From the NCBI RefSeq assembly GCF_014534685.1, contig NZ_JACVVX010000004.1:248001-312000 (forward strand): DNA of 64,000 nt. Direction: 5' to 3'. Under the pieces are notes generated by a model. The model was not told the DNA's origin. It saw only the letters and a list, made by a program, of their open reading frames with translations, and made no database searches. This document shows positions 1 through 9,973 of this stretch, piece by piece (position 1 is the first letter of the stretch; every line of letters begins with the position of its first letter). Source of the stretch: Oryzicola mucosus (GTDB lineage Bacteria; Pseudomonadota; Alphaproteobacteria; Rhizobiales; Rhizobiaceae). The position numbers and the translations under genes are program-made.

Positions 1-916
1 TGCGGTTCTTGAGCCCGAGTTGTTGCTCGCGCCAGACAATGAAGATGCCGGCGCCGATGACGATTACCCCGCCGACGAGCATGTTGAGGGTCGGAACGTC
101 GCCGAAGAGGAAGTATCCTGCCACGATGCCGACGATCATCGAGGAATATTCGAACGGCGCTACGGTGGATGCCTCGGCGTAACGATAGGTCTCGGTCATC
201 AGGATCTGTGCGATGCCGCCGAGGATTCCCGCCGACACAAGACATGCCACTTGTTCAAAAGACATCGGCGCCCAGCCGAAGGGGATCGTCAAAAGGCCTG
301 CGACGCTGGAAGTGATCGAGAAATAGAAGACGATGGTCGAGCTGCGTTCGGAATGAACCAGGCTGCGCACGAGAAGGACCGCCCATGCGGTGAGCGCAGT
401 GGCCGAAAGCGCTGCCACAGTGCCGAGCGCTTCGCCGCTTTCCATGGTGCCGCTGGTGAACAGCGTCAGGTTCGGCCAGGAAATGATCAGGACACCGAAC
501 AGGCCGATGCCCACCGCCGACCAACGGTAGATCCGAACGACCTCGCCCATGAAGACGGCACTGAACACCACGATCAGGAGCGGCTGGGCATAGCTCAGCG
601 TGATTGCCTCCGGCAGCGGCAGACGCAGAAGTGCAAAGAAGCTCAGCATCATGCTGGAGACGCCGACGACACCTCGTATCACATGGCTGAGCGGACGCTC
701 CGTTTTAAACGCGTAGCGAAGCTCGCCGGCCCACCACAGAAACACCAGCACCGGCAGCGTGGCAAAGAAGGAGCGAAAGAACACCACCTGCCCGACCGGA
801 ATATCGCCCGCCGCCTTGATCAGAGACGCCATGCCGACAAAAAACAGAACCGAGGCCAGTTTAAAGCATATTCCGATAAGAGGCTGCTCAAGCTGCGGGG
901 CCTTGATATGTTTCAC
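1..916 (-). CDS. EamA/DMT-family transporter (3' end beyond window)
   Basis: Translating the complement from a GTG at 916 gives about 305 residues with no stop before the window edge. The protein is very hydrophobic, with some ten membrane segments arranged as two EamA-type repeats, as in RhtA/YdcZ-like metabolite exporters. The last visible residues (IVWREQQLGL) are typical of the end of the second repeat, so only a short tail is missing. The GTG overlaps the TAG stop of the upstream oxidoreductase gene by one base (TAGTG), which suggests translational coupling. Substrate unknown; the family exports amino acids, nucleobases or similar small metabolites across the inner membrane. Confidence 0.85.
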   Translation of the reverse strand, partial: MKHIKAPQLEQPLIGICFKLASVLFFVGMASLIKAAGDIPVGQVVFFRSFFATLPVLVFLWWAGELRYAFKTERPLSHVIRGVVGVSSMMLSFFALLRLPLPEAITLSYAQPLLIVVFSAVFMGEVVRIYRWSAVGIGLFGVLIISWPNLTLFTSGTMESGEALGTVAALSATALTAWAVLLVRSLVHSERSSTIVFYFSITSSVAGLLTIPFGWAPMSFEQVACLVSAGILGGIAQILMTETYRYAEASTVAPFEYSSMIVGIVAGYFLFGDVPTLNMLVGGVIVIGAGIFIVWREQQLGLKNR

Positions 917-3222
917 TATCCCGTTGCCGTCCTGATGGCATTCCAGACACGCGCAGGCGTTGCAGGCATCTCGATATGATCGATTCCGTAGCTTCGATAG
1001 AGAGCGTCGGTGATGGCGTTCATCACAGCCGGCGTGGAACCAATCGTGCCGGCCTCCCCCGCTCCCTTTATGCCCAGCGCGTTCGTGGTGGAAGGCACAT
1101 TACGCGTCTCGAAGTGAAAAAACGGGAACAGGTCAGCCCTCGGCATGGCGTAGTCCATGAAGGAGGCGGTCAGCAATTGCCCGTCCTCGCCATAGACAGT
1201 GTCCTCCGACAGCGCCTGTCCGGCGCCCTGGACCACACCGCCATGAACCTGGCCGGCAAGCAGGATCGGGTTCACCGTCGCGCCGAAGTCGTCGACGATG
1301 GTGTAGCGCTCAATGCTGGTCGCCCCGGTGGCGGGATCGATCTCGACCTCGCAGATATGCGTGCCGTTGGGATAGGTCGCTTCCTCCTGCACGAACTCGC
1401 CCACCGCCGAAAGGTCCTCGGCGTTCTTGGCGGCGCGGGCGATGGCAGCGAAATCCATGGCGCGGTCAGTGCCAACGATCCTGGCCTCGCCGTCGACCAG
1501 TTCGATGTCGGCCGCTGACGCTTCGAGTTCGTCGGCTGCGATCCGTTTGAGCTTTTCCCCAAGCGCCTCGCTCGCCCTCGAGGCGGACACGCCGCCAAGC
1601 GGGATGGAACGCGAGCCGCCGGTGCCGCCGCCGCTCGCAAGCTCATCGGTATCACCCTGGTGGACGTTGATCTGCGACAGGTCGAGGCCGAGTTTTTCGG
1701 AAACGAACTGCGCATAGGCGGTGGCATGGCCCTGACCGTTCGACTGGGTGCCGATGAACAGCGTCACGGTGCCGTCTTCGTTGAGCTTCGCATGGGCCGG
1801 CTCCGATCCGGCAAAGGCACAGGCTTCGACATAGGTCGCCATGCCAATGCCGCGCACCTTGCCGGCGTTGCGGGAGGCCTCCAGCCGTTCGTCGAAGCTT
1901 TCCCACCCCGCCCGCTCCATGGCCAGGGTCATATGGCCATCGAACTCGCCGACATCGTAAAGCCGGCCGGTGGCGGTGCGGTAGGGAAACTGGTCCGGCG
2001 GGATGAAATTGCGGCGGCGGATCTCATCCGGCGGCATGCCGAGCTTTCGCGCGCAGGCATCGACCAGCTTTTCAAGCAGGAAGGCTGCTTCGGGACGCCC
2101 GGCACCGCGATAGGCATCGACCGGGCAGGTGTTGGTATAGACGCCGGTGATCGAGACATCGAGATCGGGAATGTCGTAGACCCCGGTGGACATGGACGCC
2201 CCGATATAGGGAATGAAGGGGCCGTATTGGGAGTTGTAGGCGCCCATATTGGCCAGCATCCGCACACGAAGAGCCAGGAACCGTCCCTCCGCGTTCAACG
2301 CCATTTCCGCCTTGACGACATTGTCGCGGCCCTGGGCATCCGTCAGGAAATGCTCCGTGCGGTCGCCCGTCCATTTCACCGGCTGCCCCAGCCGTCTGGC
2401 TGCTTCGAGAACCAGCGCATATTCGCGATAGACGAACGACTTCGGGCCAAATCCCCCACCCACGTCGGGTGTGATGACGCGAAGCTTGTCCTTCGCGATG
2501 CCGAAGACCTGCTTGGTCAGAATCTTCTGCATGGAGTGAACGCCCTGCGAACCGGTGGTCAGGACGAATCGATCTTCGTCGGCCTTCCATTCGCCGATGG
2601 CCGCGCGCGGCTCCATGTAGTTGCACACCAGACGGTTGTTGAAGAACTCGATGCTCACCACCTGATCGGCTTCGAGGAAGGCCACCGTCGCCTGCTCGGC
2701 ATCGCCGATCTGGTACTGGAACGCGCGGTTGCTGCCCAGATCGGGCCAGACAAGCGGCGTTTCGGGGTCGAGCGCGGACGCCGTGGCGGCAGCCGCCGGC
2801 TCGTCCTCATAGTTCACTTCGATCAGATCCGCGGCGTCATGCGCCAGTTCTCGGCTGTAGGCGACGATGAAGGCGACGGCATCGCCGACATAATGCACGC
2901 GATCTCGGCACAGAATGGGAATGTCGCGCGTCGGAGCCTCGGAGCTATCCGACTGCGCCAGTGTTACTTCGGTCTTCAGATCGCCGAGATTGGCTAGGTC
3001 TGCGCCGGTCAGTACGAGATGCACGCCTGGAGCTGACTTGGCCGCCTCCGTGTCGATGTTTGCAATCCGCGCATTGGCGACCGGTGAGCGCAGGACATAG
3101 CCGTGCAGTACGCCCTCGGGCGCTATATCGTCGGTGTAGCGACCTCCTCCGGTGATGAAGCTTTTGTCTTCGACCCGAAGCACGGAAGCGCCCATGCCGA
3201 ACTTTGGAGTGGCTATCGTCAC
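916..3222 (-). CDS. Xanthine dehydrogenase-family molybdopterin-binding subunit, CoxL form-II type
   Basis: This 768-residue protein has the aldehyde oxidase/xanthine dehydrogenase large-subunit fold, with the a/b-hammerhead at the N-terminus followed by the molybdopterin-binding domain. Visible signatures are GGGFGPKSF near residue 257, AYRGAGR near 370 and GAGEAG near 722, where the Glu is the catalytic base. The AYRGAGR loop marks the form-II group; the true CO dehydrogenase (form I) carries AYXCSFR, so CO oxidation is not implied and the substrate is unknown. The start is GTG at 3222, preceded by GGGAGGA. The FAD (CoxM) and 2Fe-2S (CoxS) subunits that normally accompany it are not adjacent. 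It is divergent from pepN and coupled to the permease gene. Confidence 0.9.
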   Translation of the reverse strand: MTIATPKFGMGASVLRVEDKSFITGGGRYTDDIAPEGVLHGYVLRSPVANARIANIDTEAAKSAPGVHLVLTGADLANLGDLKTEVTLAQSDSSEAPTRDIPILCRDRVHYVGDAVAFIVAYSRELAHDAADLIEVNYEDEPAAAATASALDPETPLVWPDLGSNRAFQYQIGDAEQATVAFLEADQVVSIEFFNNRLVCNYMEPRAAIGEWKADEDRFVLTTGSQGVHSMQKILTKQVFGIAKDKLRVITPDVGGGFGPKSFVYREYALVLEAARRLGQPVKWTGDRTEHFLTDAQGRDNVVKAEMALNAEGRFLALRVRMLANMGAYNSQYGPFIPYIGASMSTGVYDIPDLDVSITGVYTNTCPVDAYRGAGRPEAAFLLEKLVDACARKLGMPPDEIRRRNFIPPDQFPYRTATGRLYDVGEFDGHMTLAMERAGWESFDERLEASRNAGKVRGIGMATYVEACAFAGSEPAHAKLNEDGTVTLFIGTQSNGQGHATAYAQFVSEKLGLDLSQINVHQGDTDELASGGGTGGSRSIPLGGVSASRASEALGEKLKRIAADELEASAADIELVDGEARIVGTDRAMDFAAIARAAKNAEDLSAVGEFVQEEATYPNGTHICEVEIDPATGATSIERYTIVDDFGATVNPILLAGQVHGGVVQGAGQALSEDTVYGEDGQLLTASFMDYAMPRADLFPFFHFETRNVPSTTNALGIKGAGEAGTIGSTPAVMNAITDALYRSYGIDHIEMPATPARVWNAIRTATG

Positions 3223-3355
3223 GGAATCCTCCCGGTGACCTTGCGTGGACCGCTATGAAATACGGGCACAGCACGTTTTGTCGAGCCCCGCTTTGGTGCT
3301 AAAGCTGGCCACGGACGAAATTCAGCATGCTCCAGAGACGGGAATATCCATCATA

Positions 3356-6001
3356 ATGCGCACAGACACCGGCCAGACCTTCCGGCTGGAAGACTATCGC
3401 CCCAGCGACTACCTGATTCCCGAGACGAAGCTGGATTTCACTCTGTCGGAACACGCGACGCGTGTCGTTGCGGAACTGACCGTCTCCCGGCGCGAAGGTG
3501 TTTCCCCTACCGCGCCCTTGGTGCTGGACGGCGATGGGCTCGTGCTGAAACGGCTGGAGATCGACGGCAAACCCGTCTCCGCCGACAGCTACCACGCAAC
3601 GCCCGATTCGCTTACCCTTCGCGCGATACCTGCGGCAGATCGGTTCGTTCTCACCATCGAGACCGAGCTTGCGCCGGCCAGCAACGCCGCGCTGATGGGA
3701 CTGTACCGTTCCAACGGCGTCTATTGCACACAGTGCGAGGCGGAGGGCTTTCGCCGAATCACCTATTTTCTCGACCGTCCCGACGTGCTTTCGGTCTACA
3801 CCGTGCGCATCGAGGCGGATCAGGCAGAAGCGCCGCTGCTTCTGTCCAACGGCAATCCGGTTGATAGCGGCTCGTTGGAAAAGGGCAGGCATTTCGCCGT
3901 CTGGCACGATCCGTTTCCTAAGCCTTCCTACCTCTTCGCCCTGGTCGCCGGCGATCTTGGCTGCGTCAAGGACAGCTACACCACCACCTCCGGACGCTCC
4001 GTCGAACTCGGCATCTATATCGAACATGGCAAGGAGAACCAGGCTGGCTATGCGATGGACGCGCTGCGCCGTTCGATGCGCTGGGACGAAGAGGTATTCG
4101 GGCGTGAATACGATCTCGACGTGTTCAACCTCGTCGCCGTGTCTGATTTCAACATGGGCGCGATGGAGAACAAGGGCCTCAACATCTTCAACGACAAATA
4201 TGTCTTGGCTGCCGAGGAGACCGCGACGGACGCGGATTTCGCCAATATCGAGGCTATCGTCGCGCATGAGTATTTCCACAATTGGACAGGCAACAGAATC
4301 ACTTGCCGCGACTGGTTCCAGCTCTGCCTCAAGGAAGGGCTGACGGTTTTCCGAGACCACGAATTCTCCGCCGACCAGCGCTCGCGCGCCGTCAAGCGCA
4401 TTGCCGAGGTGCGGACGTTGCGCGCCCACCAGTTTCCGGAAGATCAGGGCCCGCTTGCCCATCCGGTCCGGCCGCGCCGCTATCGCGAGATCAACAACTT
4501 CTACACCGCAACCGTCTATGAAAAGGGTTCGGAAGTGGTGCGGATGATCCGCACCATCCTCGGCGCCGAGCTGTTCCGAAAAGGCATGGACCTTTATTTC
4601 GAGCGCCACGATGGCGATGCGGCGACCATCGAGGACTTCCTGACAGTATTCGAGGATGTCTCCGGGCGGGATCTGTCGCAATTCGCGCTCTGGTATCACC
4701 AAGCGGGCACGCCCAATCTGAGCGTCAGCGCCTCGCACAATCCCTCGACCGCGGAGCTGACGGTCGAAATCGAGCAGTCGGTGCCGCCGACGCCTTCGGA
4801 AAGCCGCAAGCGGCTGATGCATATCCCGCTCGCCTTCGGCCTTGTCGGCCACGACGGAAAAGACATCGCCTATGCGAGCGTCGAGGGCGCCACAGTCGAA
4901 AACGGCGTGCTGCACGTCCGCAAGCGCAGTCATACGGTGCGCTTCACGGGCGTCGAGGAAAGGCCGGTTCTGTCGTTGAACCGTGGCTTCTCCGCCCCGG
5001 TCAGTCTGTCGGTCGAGCACAAGCCCGAGGATCTGTTCTTCCTGGCTTCGCACGACAGCGACGAGTTCTCGCGCTGGCAGGCCTTCAACACGCTGCTGAC
5101 GAACGCCGTCATCGCCGCGTATCGCAATACGCTCGGCGACAAGCCGCTGCATTTCGAGGAGGGGCTGCTGGAGCTGGCCGGACGCATCGCCCAGGACGAG
5201 CGGCTTGAACATGCCTTCCGCGCCTTGGCGCTGACACTGCCGGCGGAATCGGACGTTGCCCGCGACATCAGCCATAACATCGATCCCGATGCCGTCCATG
5301 CCGGCCGGGATGCTCTTGCGCTGCGCATTGCGGAAGCAAACAGCGGAGTCTTTTCAAAGCTCTACGACGACTTGCGCATGTCGGATGCCTTCACCCCCGA
5401 TGCCGCAAGTGCGGGGCGCAGGGCGCTCCGCAACACGCTGCTCGACTTCCTCTCATTGCTGCCGGGCGGCGCGGTCAAGGCGCTGGACCATTTCCAGGCC
5501 GCCACCAACATGACCGACCGGGCAGCGGCCCTCGCCGTTCTCGTCCACCGCCATGGCGGCAGCGAACAAGCCCGCGAGGCGCTGGCGGCGTTCGAAGCGC
5601 GGCATGGCGCCGACCCGCTGGTCATGGACAAGTGGTTCATGATCCAGGCGACCGCCCCCGGAACTGGCACGCTGGATGCCGTTCGCGGCCTGATGAAACA
5701 CGCAGCCTTCTCCATCGGCAATCCCAACCGCGTGCGCTCGCTCATCGGCAGCTTTGCCAGCGCCAACCAGACCGGTTTCCACCGTGCGGATGGAACAGGC
5801 TACGCCTTCTTCGTCGAAACCGTGCTGGAGGTGGAGAAGCGGAACCCGCAGGTGGCGGCACGGCTGGCGACGGCGATGCGGTCTTGGCGTTCGCTGGAGC
5901 TGACACGACAGGAATTGGCGCGGCAGGCCCTGCTCGCGATCCAATCCCAGGACGGCCTGTCGGCTGACTTGCGGGACATAATCGAGCGCACGCTGGCCTG
6001 A
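3356..6001 (+). CDS. pepN: Aminopeptidase N
   Basis: Cytoplasmic M1 zinc metallopeptidase that removes N-terminal residues from peptides. I start it at the ATG at 3356 (protein begins MRTDTGQTF), giving 881 residues, close to the roughly 870 of E. coli PepN. An in-frame start at 3245 would add 37 unconserved residues. The exopeptidase motif GAMEN lies near residue 267, and the zinc site is HEYFH at 304-308 with the third ligand Glu in KEGLTVF near 327. These positions match the E. coli enzyme with a small offset. The gene is followed after 155 bases by the pleC-like kinase gene on the same strand. Confidence 0.95.
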   Translation: MRTDTGQTFRLEDYRPSDYLIPETKLDFTLSEHATRVVAELTVSRREGVSPTAPLVLDGDGLVLKRLEIDGKPVSADSYHATPDSLTLRAIPAADRFVLTIETELAPASNAALMGLYRSNGVYCTQCEAEGFRRITYFLDRPDVLSVYTVRIEADQAEAPLLLSNGNPVDSGSLEKGRHFAVWHDPFPKPSYLFALVAGDLGCVKDSYTTTSGRSVELGIYIEHGKENQAGYAMDALRRSMRWDEEVFGREYDLDVFNLVAVSDFNMGAMENKGLNIFNDKYVLAAEETATDADFANIEAIVAHEYFHNWTGNRITCRDWFQLCLKEGLTVFRDHEFSADQRSRAVKRIAEVRTLRAHQFPEDQGPLAHPVRPRRYREINNFYTATVYEKGSEVVRMIRTILGAELFRKGMDLYFERHDGDAATIEDFLTVFEDVSGRDLSQFALWYHQAGTPNLSVSASHNPSTAELTVEIEQSVPPTPSESRKRLMHIPLAFGLVGHDGKDIAYASVEGATVENGVLHVRKRSHTVRFTGVEERPVLSLNRGFSAPVSLSVEHKPEDLFFLASHDSDEFSRWQAFNTLLTNAVIAAYRNTLGDKPLHFEEGLLELAGRIAQDERLEHAFRALALTLPAESDVARDISHNIDPDAVHAGRDALALRIAEANSGVFSKLYDDLRMSDAFTPDAASAGRRALRNTLLDFLSLLPGGAVKALDHFQAATNMTDRAAALAVLVHRHGGSEQAREALAAFEARHGADPLVMDKWFMIQATAPGTGTLDAVRGLMKHAAFSIGNPNRVRSLIGSFASANQTGFHRADGTGYAFFVETVLEVEKRNPQVAARLATAMRSWRSLELTRQELARQALLAIQSQDGLSADLRDIIERTLA

Positions 6002-6071
6002 GTCTCTCTGCGGCGCTTCGACTCACGACGGGCCGATTTCGGCTCATTTGCCGAAAGACACTGGACAAGGC

Positions 6072-6101
6072 GAATCACATTTGATTCTTTGTTAACGAAT
6101 C
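6072..6101. promoter_or_regulatory. Cluster of three GANTC (CcrM) sites upstream of the PleC-like kinase
   Basis: GAATC at 6072-6076, GATTC at 6083-6087 and GAATC at 6097-6101 fall within 30 bases, next to a GTTAAC palindrome at 6091-6096. GANTC is the CcrM methylation site of alphaproteobacteria, and clusters in promoters are characteristic of GcrA/CcrM-controlled cell-cycle genes. The cluster lies 56-85 bases before the kinase start codon. The sites are seen directly; their function is inferred. Confidence 0.5.
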
Positions 6102-6156
6102 GGAAGTTCGGCGTTCCCGGTTCGTTAAAGCAAACTGTCGTTGAGGGAGCCACACG

Positions 6157-8490
6157 ATGGCACAGGCGGACGCGTGGGACGCGCCCGGGGGAACGTCTGC
6201 TGCCCGCAGGAAGCGGGAGAAGAATGGCGGACTTTCCGGCAGCGCCCGCCTCATCGCGGAGCCGGCCTATCGTAAGCTTCTCGCCGCCGAGCCGCTTCTG
6301 CGCCGCTCCATCCCTTCGCTCATCATCTTCTTCCTCATTGCGGTTGCGATCGTCGGCTCGATGTCGCTGATGGCTTGGCGCGAAGAGGTCGAACGCAATG
6401 CCAAGGCCATCCTCGCTCTGTCCTCGGGCGAACTGGCTAACGGGCTGTCGGCCATCGCCAACAGCGGCACGGACCCCTTCGCCGCCAGCACCGACATGCT
6501 GGAACGCATCAGCCAGCATGGTGTGCTCAACCGCAGCCAGGTGCTCGCGGTCACCGATGCCAATTTCAAGATCATCGCCGCGAGCCCCCACTCCGCCGGC
6601 TGGGAAGGCCGCATGCTGGATGCGATGATGATCGGCGGACAACCGCTGCTCATGTTCGGCGAACGCGCCGGCGTCATGCCGGTGACCATTGACGGCCGGT
6701 CATGGTTCGCCTCCGTCGCCGTTACGGCCGACCGTAAGATCGCTGCGCTGGCGATGATCCCGAAAGACGCCGTCTTCGCCGAATGGCGCAAGACCGTTTC
6801 GCTGAATGCCACGCTGTTCATGATGACGGCAGGCATCCTGATCGTCATCCTCTACGCCTATTTCACGCAAGCCGCGCGCGCGCAGGCCGCCGACAACATC
6901 TACCTCGAAGCCCATCAGCGCATCGACATGGCGCTGGTGCGCGGCAAATGCGGGTTGTGGGACTGGGACATGGTGCGCGGCCGCATGTATTGGTCGCGCT
7001 CGATGTACGAATTGCTCGGCTATGAAGCCTGCGACAACATGCTGTCCTTCGGCGAGGTCGAGCGCATCATCCATCCCGACGACGGCAATCTCTTCGCCCT
7101 GGCGAGCCGCGTCGTGGCCCGGGAGGTCGACCATATCGATCAGGTCTTCCGCATGCGCCACGCCGACGGGCGGTGGGTCTGGATGCGCGCACGGGCACAG
7201 GTGGTCGATCCCGACGCAGCCGACATCCAGATGATCGGCATCGCCGTCGACGTGACGGAGCAGCGGCATCTGGCGCTGCGTTCGGAAGCCGCCGATCTCA
7301 GGCTGCGCACGGCCATCGAAAACATCACCGAGTCCTTTGTCCTGTGGGACGCGTCCGACCGGCTGATCATGTGCAACACCAAGTTCCAGCAGGACAACGG
7401 CCTGTCGGACTCCGATGTGATGCCGGGCATGCCCAAGACGATCATCGAGCAGCGCATGACCGCCTATGCCTCGGAGCGCCGCATCGCCAGCGCCAACGGG
7501 CCGCTCAACGGCGCAAGCTACGAGCGTCAGCTCGCCGACGGGCGTTGGCTGCAGGTCAACGAGCTGAAAACACGCGACGGCAGCACCGCATCCGTGGGTT
7601 CCGACATCACCCAGATCAAGCTGCAGCAGGAAAAGCTGCTGGAGAGCGAACGCCGGCAGATGGCGACCATTCAGGATCTCAGCCTTGCCCGCCGCGCTGA
7701 GGAAGAACGGTCGCGCGAACTGGTCGAGCTCAACCGCAAATATATGCGCGAGACTGAACGGGCCGAAGCCGCCAACCGCGCCAAGTCGGAATTTCTCGCC
7801 AACATGTCGCACGAGTTGCGCACGCCGCTGAATGCGATCATCGGCTTCTCGGAGCTGATGGAAACGCAGCTGTTCGGGCCGATGGGCTCGGCGCGCTACG
7901 AGGAATATGCCCGCGATATCAACAGCTCGGGCCATTATCTGCTTGGCGTCATCAACGACATTCTCGACATGTCCAAGATCGAAGCCGGACAATTTTCGGT
8001 CGAGCGGGAGGAAATCGACCTTTGCCCCCTCATCCGCGAAACCGTGCGGGTCGTGGCGCTGCAGGCGGGCGAAAAGAACATCAAGGTGGAGACGCAGATC
8101 GCCGACTCCATGTCGCTTTATGCGGACCGCCGCGCCATCAAGCAGATCATGCTCAACCTTCTGTCCAACGCGGTGAAGTTCACCGGCGATGGCGGCACGA
8201 TCACGGTGCGCGCGCGCAATGCGTCGGGAGCGATGACCCTGAGCATAGAGGACACCGGCTGCGGCATCCCCAAGCATGCGCTGACCAAGCTGGGGCGGCC
8301 TTTCGAGCAGGTGCAGAACCAGTTCTCGAAAAACCACACCGGCTCCGGTCTGGGCCTGGCCATTTCCCGCTCGCTCGCCGAAATGCATGGCGGGGCGATG
8401 AAGATCAGGTCGACCGAAGGCGTGGGCACGATCGTCTCGGTGCGCATCCCGGTCCGCAAGGTCGCGAAGATCTATCGCAAGGCGGCGTGA
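6157..8490 (+). CDS. pleC: PAS-domain sensor histidine kinase, PleC type
   Basis: A 777-residue membrane kinase. Transmembrane segments lie near residues 52-72 and 220-238, enclosing a periplasmic sensor region. A PAS domain follows (GLWDWD near 265), then a second PAS-like region near 380-490 and a coiled stretch. The HisKA box NMSHELRTPLNAI has its phospho-acceptor at His552, and a HATPase domain (N-box LLSNAVKF, GSGLGL) ends the protein. This is the architecture and HisKA sequence of the PleC/DivJ group that acts on DivK. PleC is favoured by two membrane segments plus tandem PAS domains and by the rhizobial neighbourhood (pepN, glnE, two-component pair, degP). The start has GAGGGAG eight bases upstream. 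A PdhS-like role cannot be excluded. Confidence 0.75.
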   Translation: MAQADAWDAPGGTSAARRKREKNGGLSGSARLIAEPAYRKLLAAEPLLRRSIPSLIIFFLIAVAIVGSMSLMAWREEVERNAKAILALSSGELANGLSAIANSGTDPFAASTDMLERISQHGVLNRSQVLAVTDANFKIIAASPHSAGWEGRMLDAMMIGGQPLLMFGERAGVMPVTIDGRSWFASVAVTADRKIAALAMIPKDAVFAEWRKTVSLNATLFMMTAGILIVILYAYFTQAARAQAADNIYLEAHQRIDMALVRGKCGLWDWDMVRGRMYWSRSMYELLGYEACDNMLSFGEVERIIHPDDGNLFALASRVVAREVDHIDQVFRMRHADGRWVWMRARAQVVDPDAADIQMIGIAVDVTEQRHLALRSEAADLRLRTAIENITESFVLWDASDRLIMCNTKFQQDNGLSDSDVMPGMPKTIIEQRMTAYASERRIASANGPLNGASYERQLADGRWLQVNELKTRDGSTASVGSDITQIKLQQEKLLESERRQMATIQDLSLARRAEEERSRELVELNRKYMRETERAEAANRAKSEFLANMSHELRTPLNAIIGFSELMETQLFGPMGSARYEEYARDINSSGHYLLGVINDILDMSKIEAGQFSVEREEIDLCPLIRETVRVVALQAGEKNIKVETQIADSMSLYADRRAIKQIMLNLLSNAVKFTGDGGTITVRARNASGAMTLSIEDTGCGIPKHALTKLGRPFEQVQNQFSKNHTGSGLGLAISRSLAEMHGGAMKIRSTEGVGTIVSVRIPVRKVAKIYRKAA

Positions 8491-8517
8491 TCACCGGGCG
8501 GCTGAGGAAGGGCTTTC

Positions 8518-9729
8518 CTATTTCTCGTCGAACCAGGCTTTCCACTCGGGCACAGCCGTTGCGAAGGTTCCGCGGTGGGTGGTCTGGCCAGTGGAGACGG
8601 CTTCCACAGTGGGATTGCCCGCGCCCATCGCCTGCTGATAGCTCATCGCGATCTTGCCCACACCTACGGTGATCGCCTCGTCGGCCTCACCGTAGTAGTT
8701 GCGGACCGGCGATTTCACCACCCAACGATAGGCCGTGTTGGTCAGCATCAACCGTCCGTAAGCCGATGCGGCGAAGAACTGCGTATCGAAATACTCAGCC
8801 CGGACCAGCTTGTGCAGATCGGAGGGAATGGTGGCCGCATCGAAGGGCTCGCGCACATAAGCCTTGCGAGCCACTTCATAGACATCGTCGTTGAGCACTG
8901 ACCGCGCCAGACCCGGCAGTCCATAATAGTTCTCGAAGGAAAAAGCGGTCAGAATGACGATGCTGTTCAACCACTCCGCGTCGTTCTTGCGCGGAAAATT
9001 GAAAAACCCGTTCATCAAAGCGAACAGATCGAGCGGCGCGGATGCCGTCGCCGCCGCGTTGACCTTCACGCCGGCGCTTTCGAGCTTTTCGAGGCACGCC
9101 ATGGTGACATAGCCGCCCTGCGACCATCCGGCGAGGAACAGCCGGTCGCTGGAGATCTTCATCTGCTCCAGGACGCTGTTCGTCGAGGTGATCATGTCGA
9201 CGCAGGCTTGCTGATGGCTGCCTTTAACCAGATAGCCTTCCGGCTCGGTGGAGATGCCCATGCCGAAATAGTCGGCCCCTATGACCATATAACCCTGGCC
9301 GGCGAACTGCGCGATCATTGCCTGGGTTTCGGGCGACTGGTCGGCGAAGGAGGGAACCTCCTGACGACCGTAGACCGTTCCGTGCTGGTAGGAAACGATG
9401 GGGAAGGACTTGCCGTCCGTATCCGGAATGGCAAGCAGACCCGACGCCACGATCGGCTTGTTCCCTTTTTCCGGAACAACCGAATTATACGTCACCCTGT
9501 AGAGCTTAACCGCGTTGCGAGCTGGAGTGTATTTGACGTCGAAACCCGAAAATTTCGGCATTTCGGCCGTTAGAATCTGGTTGAGTCGGTCGACATCCCA
9601 ACGCGCGAGAAATTCATATGTGATGCCCGACGATACCTGCACTGGATTGCTCTCCTCCGCCATCGCCGCAGGGAGCGCCCCGTAAAGTACGCCGCAACAT
9701 AAAGCAACGGTACGAACGATATTCGACAT
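8518..9729 (-). CDS. Secreted lipase-like alpha/beta hydrolase
   Basis: 403 residues from the ATG at 9729, which begins a clear signal peptide ending ...AAMA near residue 24. An upstream in-frame start at 9759 would put ten extra residues before the signal. The nucleophile elbow is GWSQGG with Ser203. Likely acid and His partners are in YYGEADE and TTHRG near the C-terminus. The layout resembles the secretory lipase (LIP) family, which cleaves esters or triglycerides in the periplasm or outside the cell. Substrate unknown. It is convergent with the PleC-like gene, with only 27 bases between stops. Confidence 0.8.
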   Translation of the reverse strand: MSNIVRTVALCCGVLYGALPAAMAEESNPVQVSSGITYEFLARWDVDRLNQILTAEMPKFSGFDVKYTPARNAVKLYRVTYNSVVPEKGNKPIVASGLLAIPDTDGKSFPIVSYQHGTVYGRQEVPSFADQSPETQAMIAQFAGQGYMVIGADYFGMGISTEPEGYLVKGSHQQACVDMITSTNSVLEQMKISSDRLFLAGWSQGGYVTMACLEKLESAGVKVNAAATASAPLDLFALMNGFFNFPRKNDAEWLNSIVILTAFSFENYYGLPGLARSVLNDDVYEVARKAYVREPFDAATIPSDLHKLVRAEYFDTQFFAASAYGRLMLTNTAYRWVVKSPVRNYYGEADEAITVGVGKIAMSYQQAMGAGNPTVEAVSTGQTTHRGTFATAVPEWKAWFDEK

Positions 9730-9973
9730 CACGCAAACCTCTACCCAAAGAGACAGCAAAGCGGATCGTCATGATCGCTTTCGCATCTCGTCCGGAAGTC
9801 TATATCGGACAGGTAAAAAACTCGTGATAGCCGGCGCCTTGCAACGCCGTCACCGGCGCTGGATGGTCGCCCCGGTCGCAAGCCGAAAGACTAGGACCCG
9901 GGGCGTTTATAACTACGATCTGATGTTAGCGCTGTTTCCGCCACTCTGGACGCGGAAAGCGTTCGCGTGAGGG

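Noticed and set aside
916-3222. Aerobic CO dehydrogenase large subunit (coxL form I)
   Set aside because: The active-site loop is AYRGAGR, not AYXCSFR, and the CoxM/CoxS genes are absent nearby.
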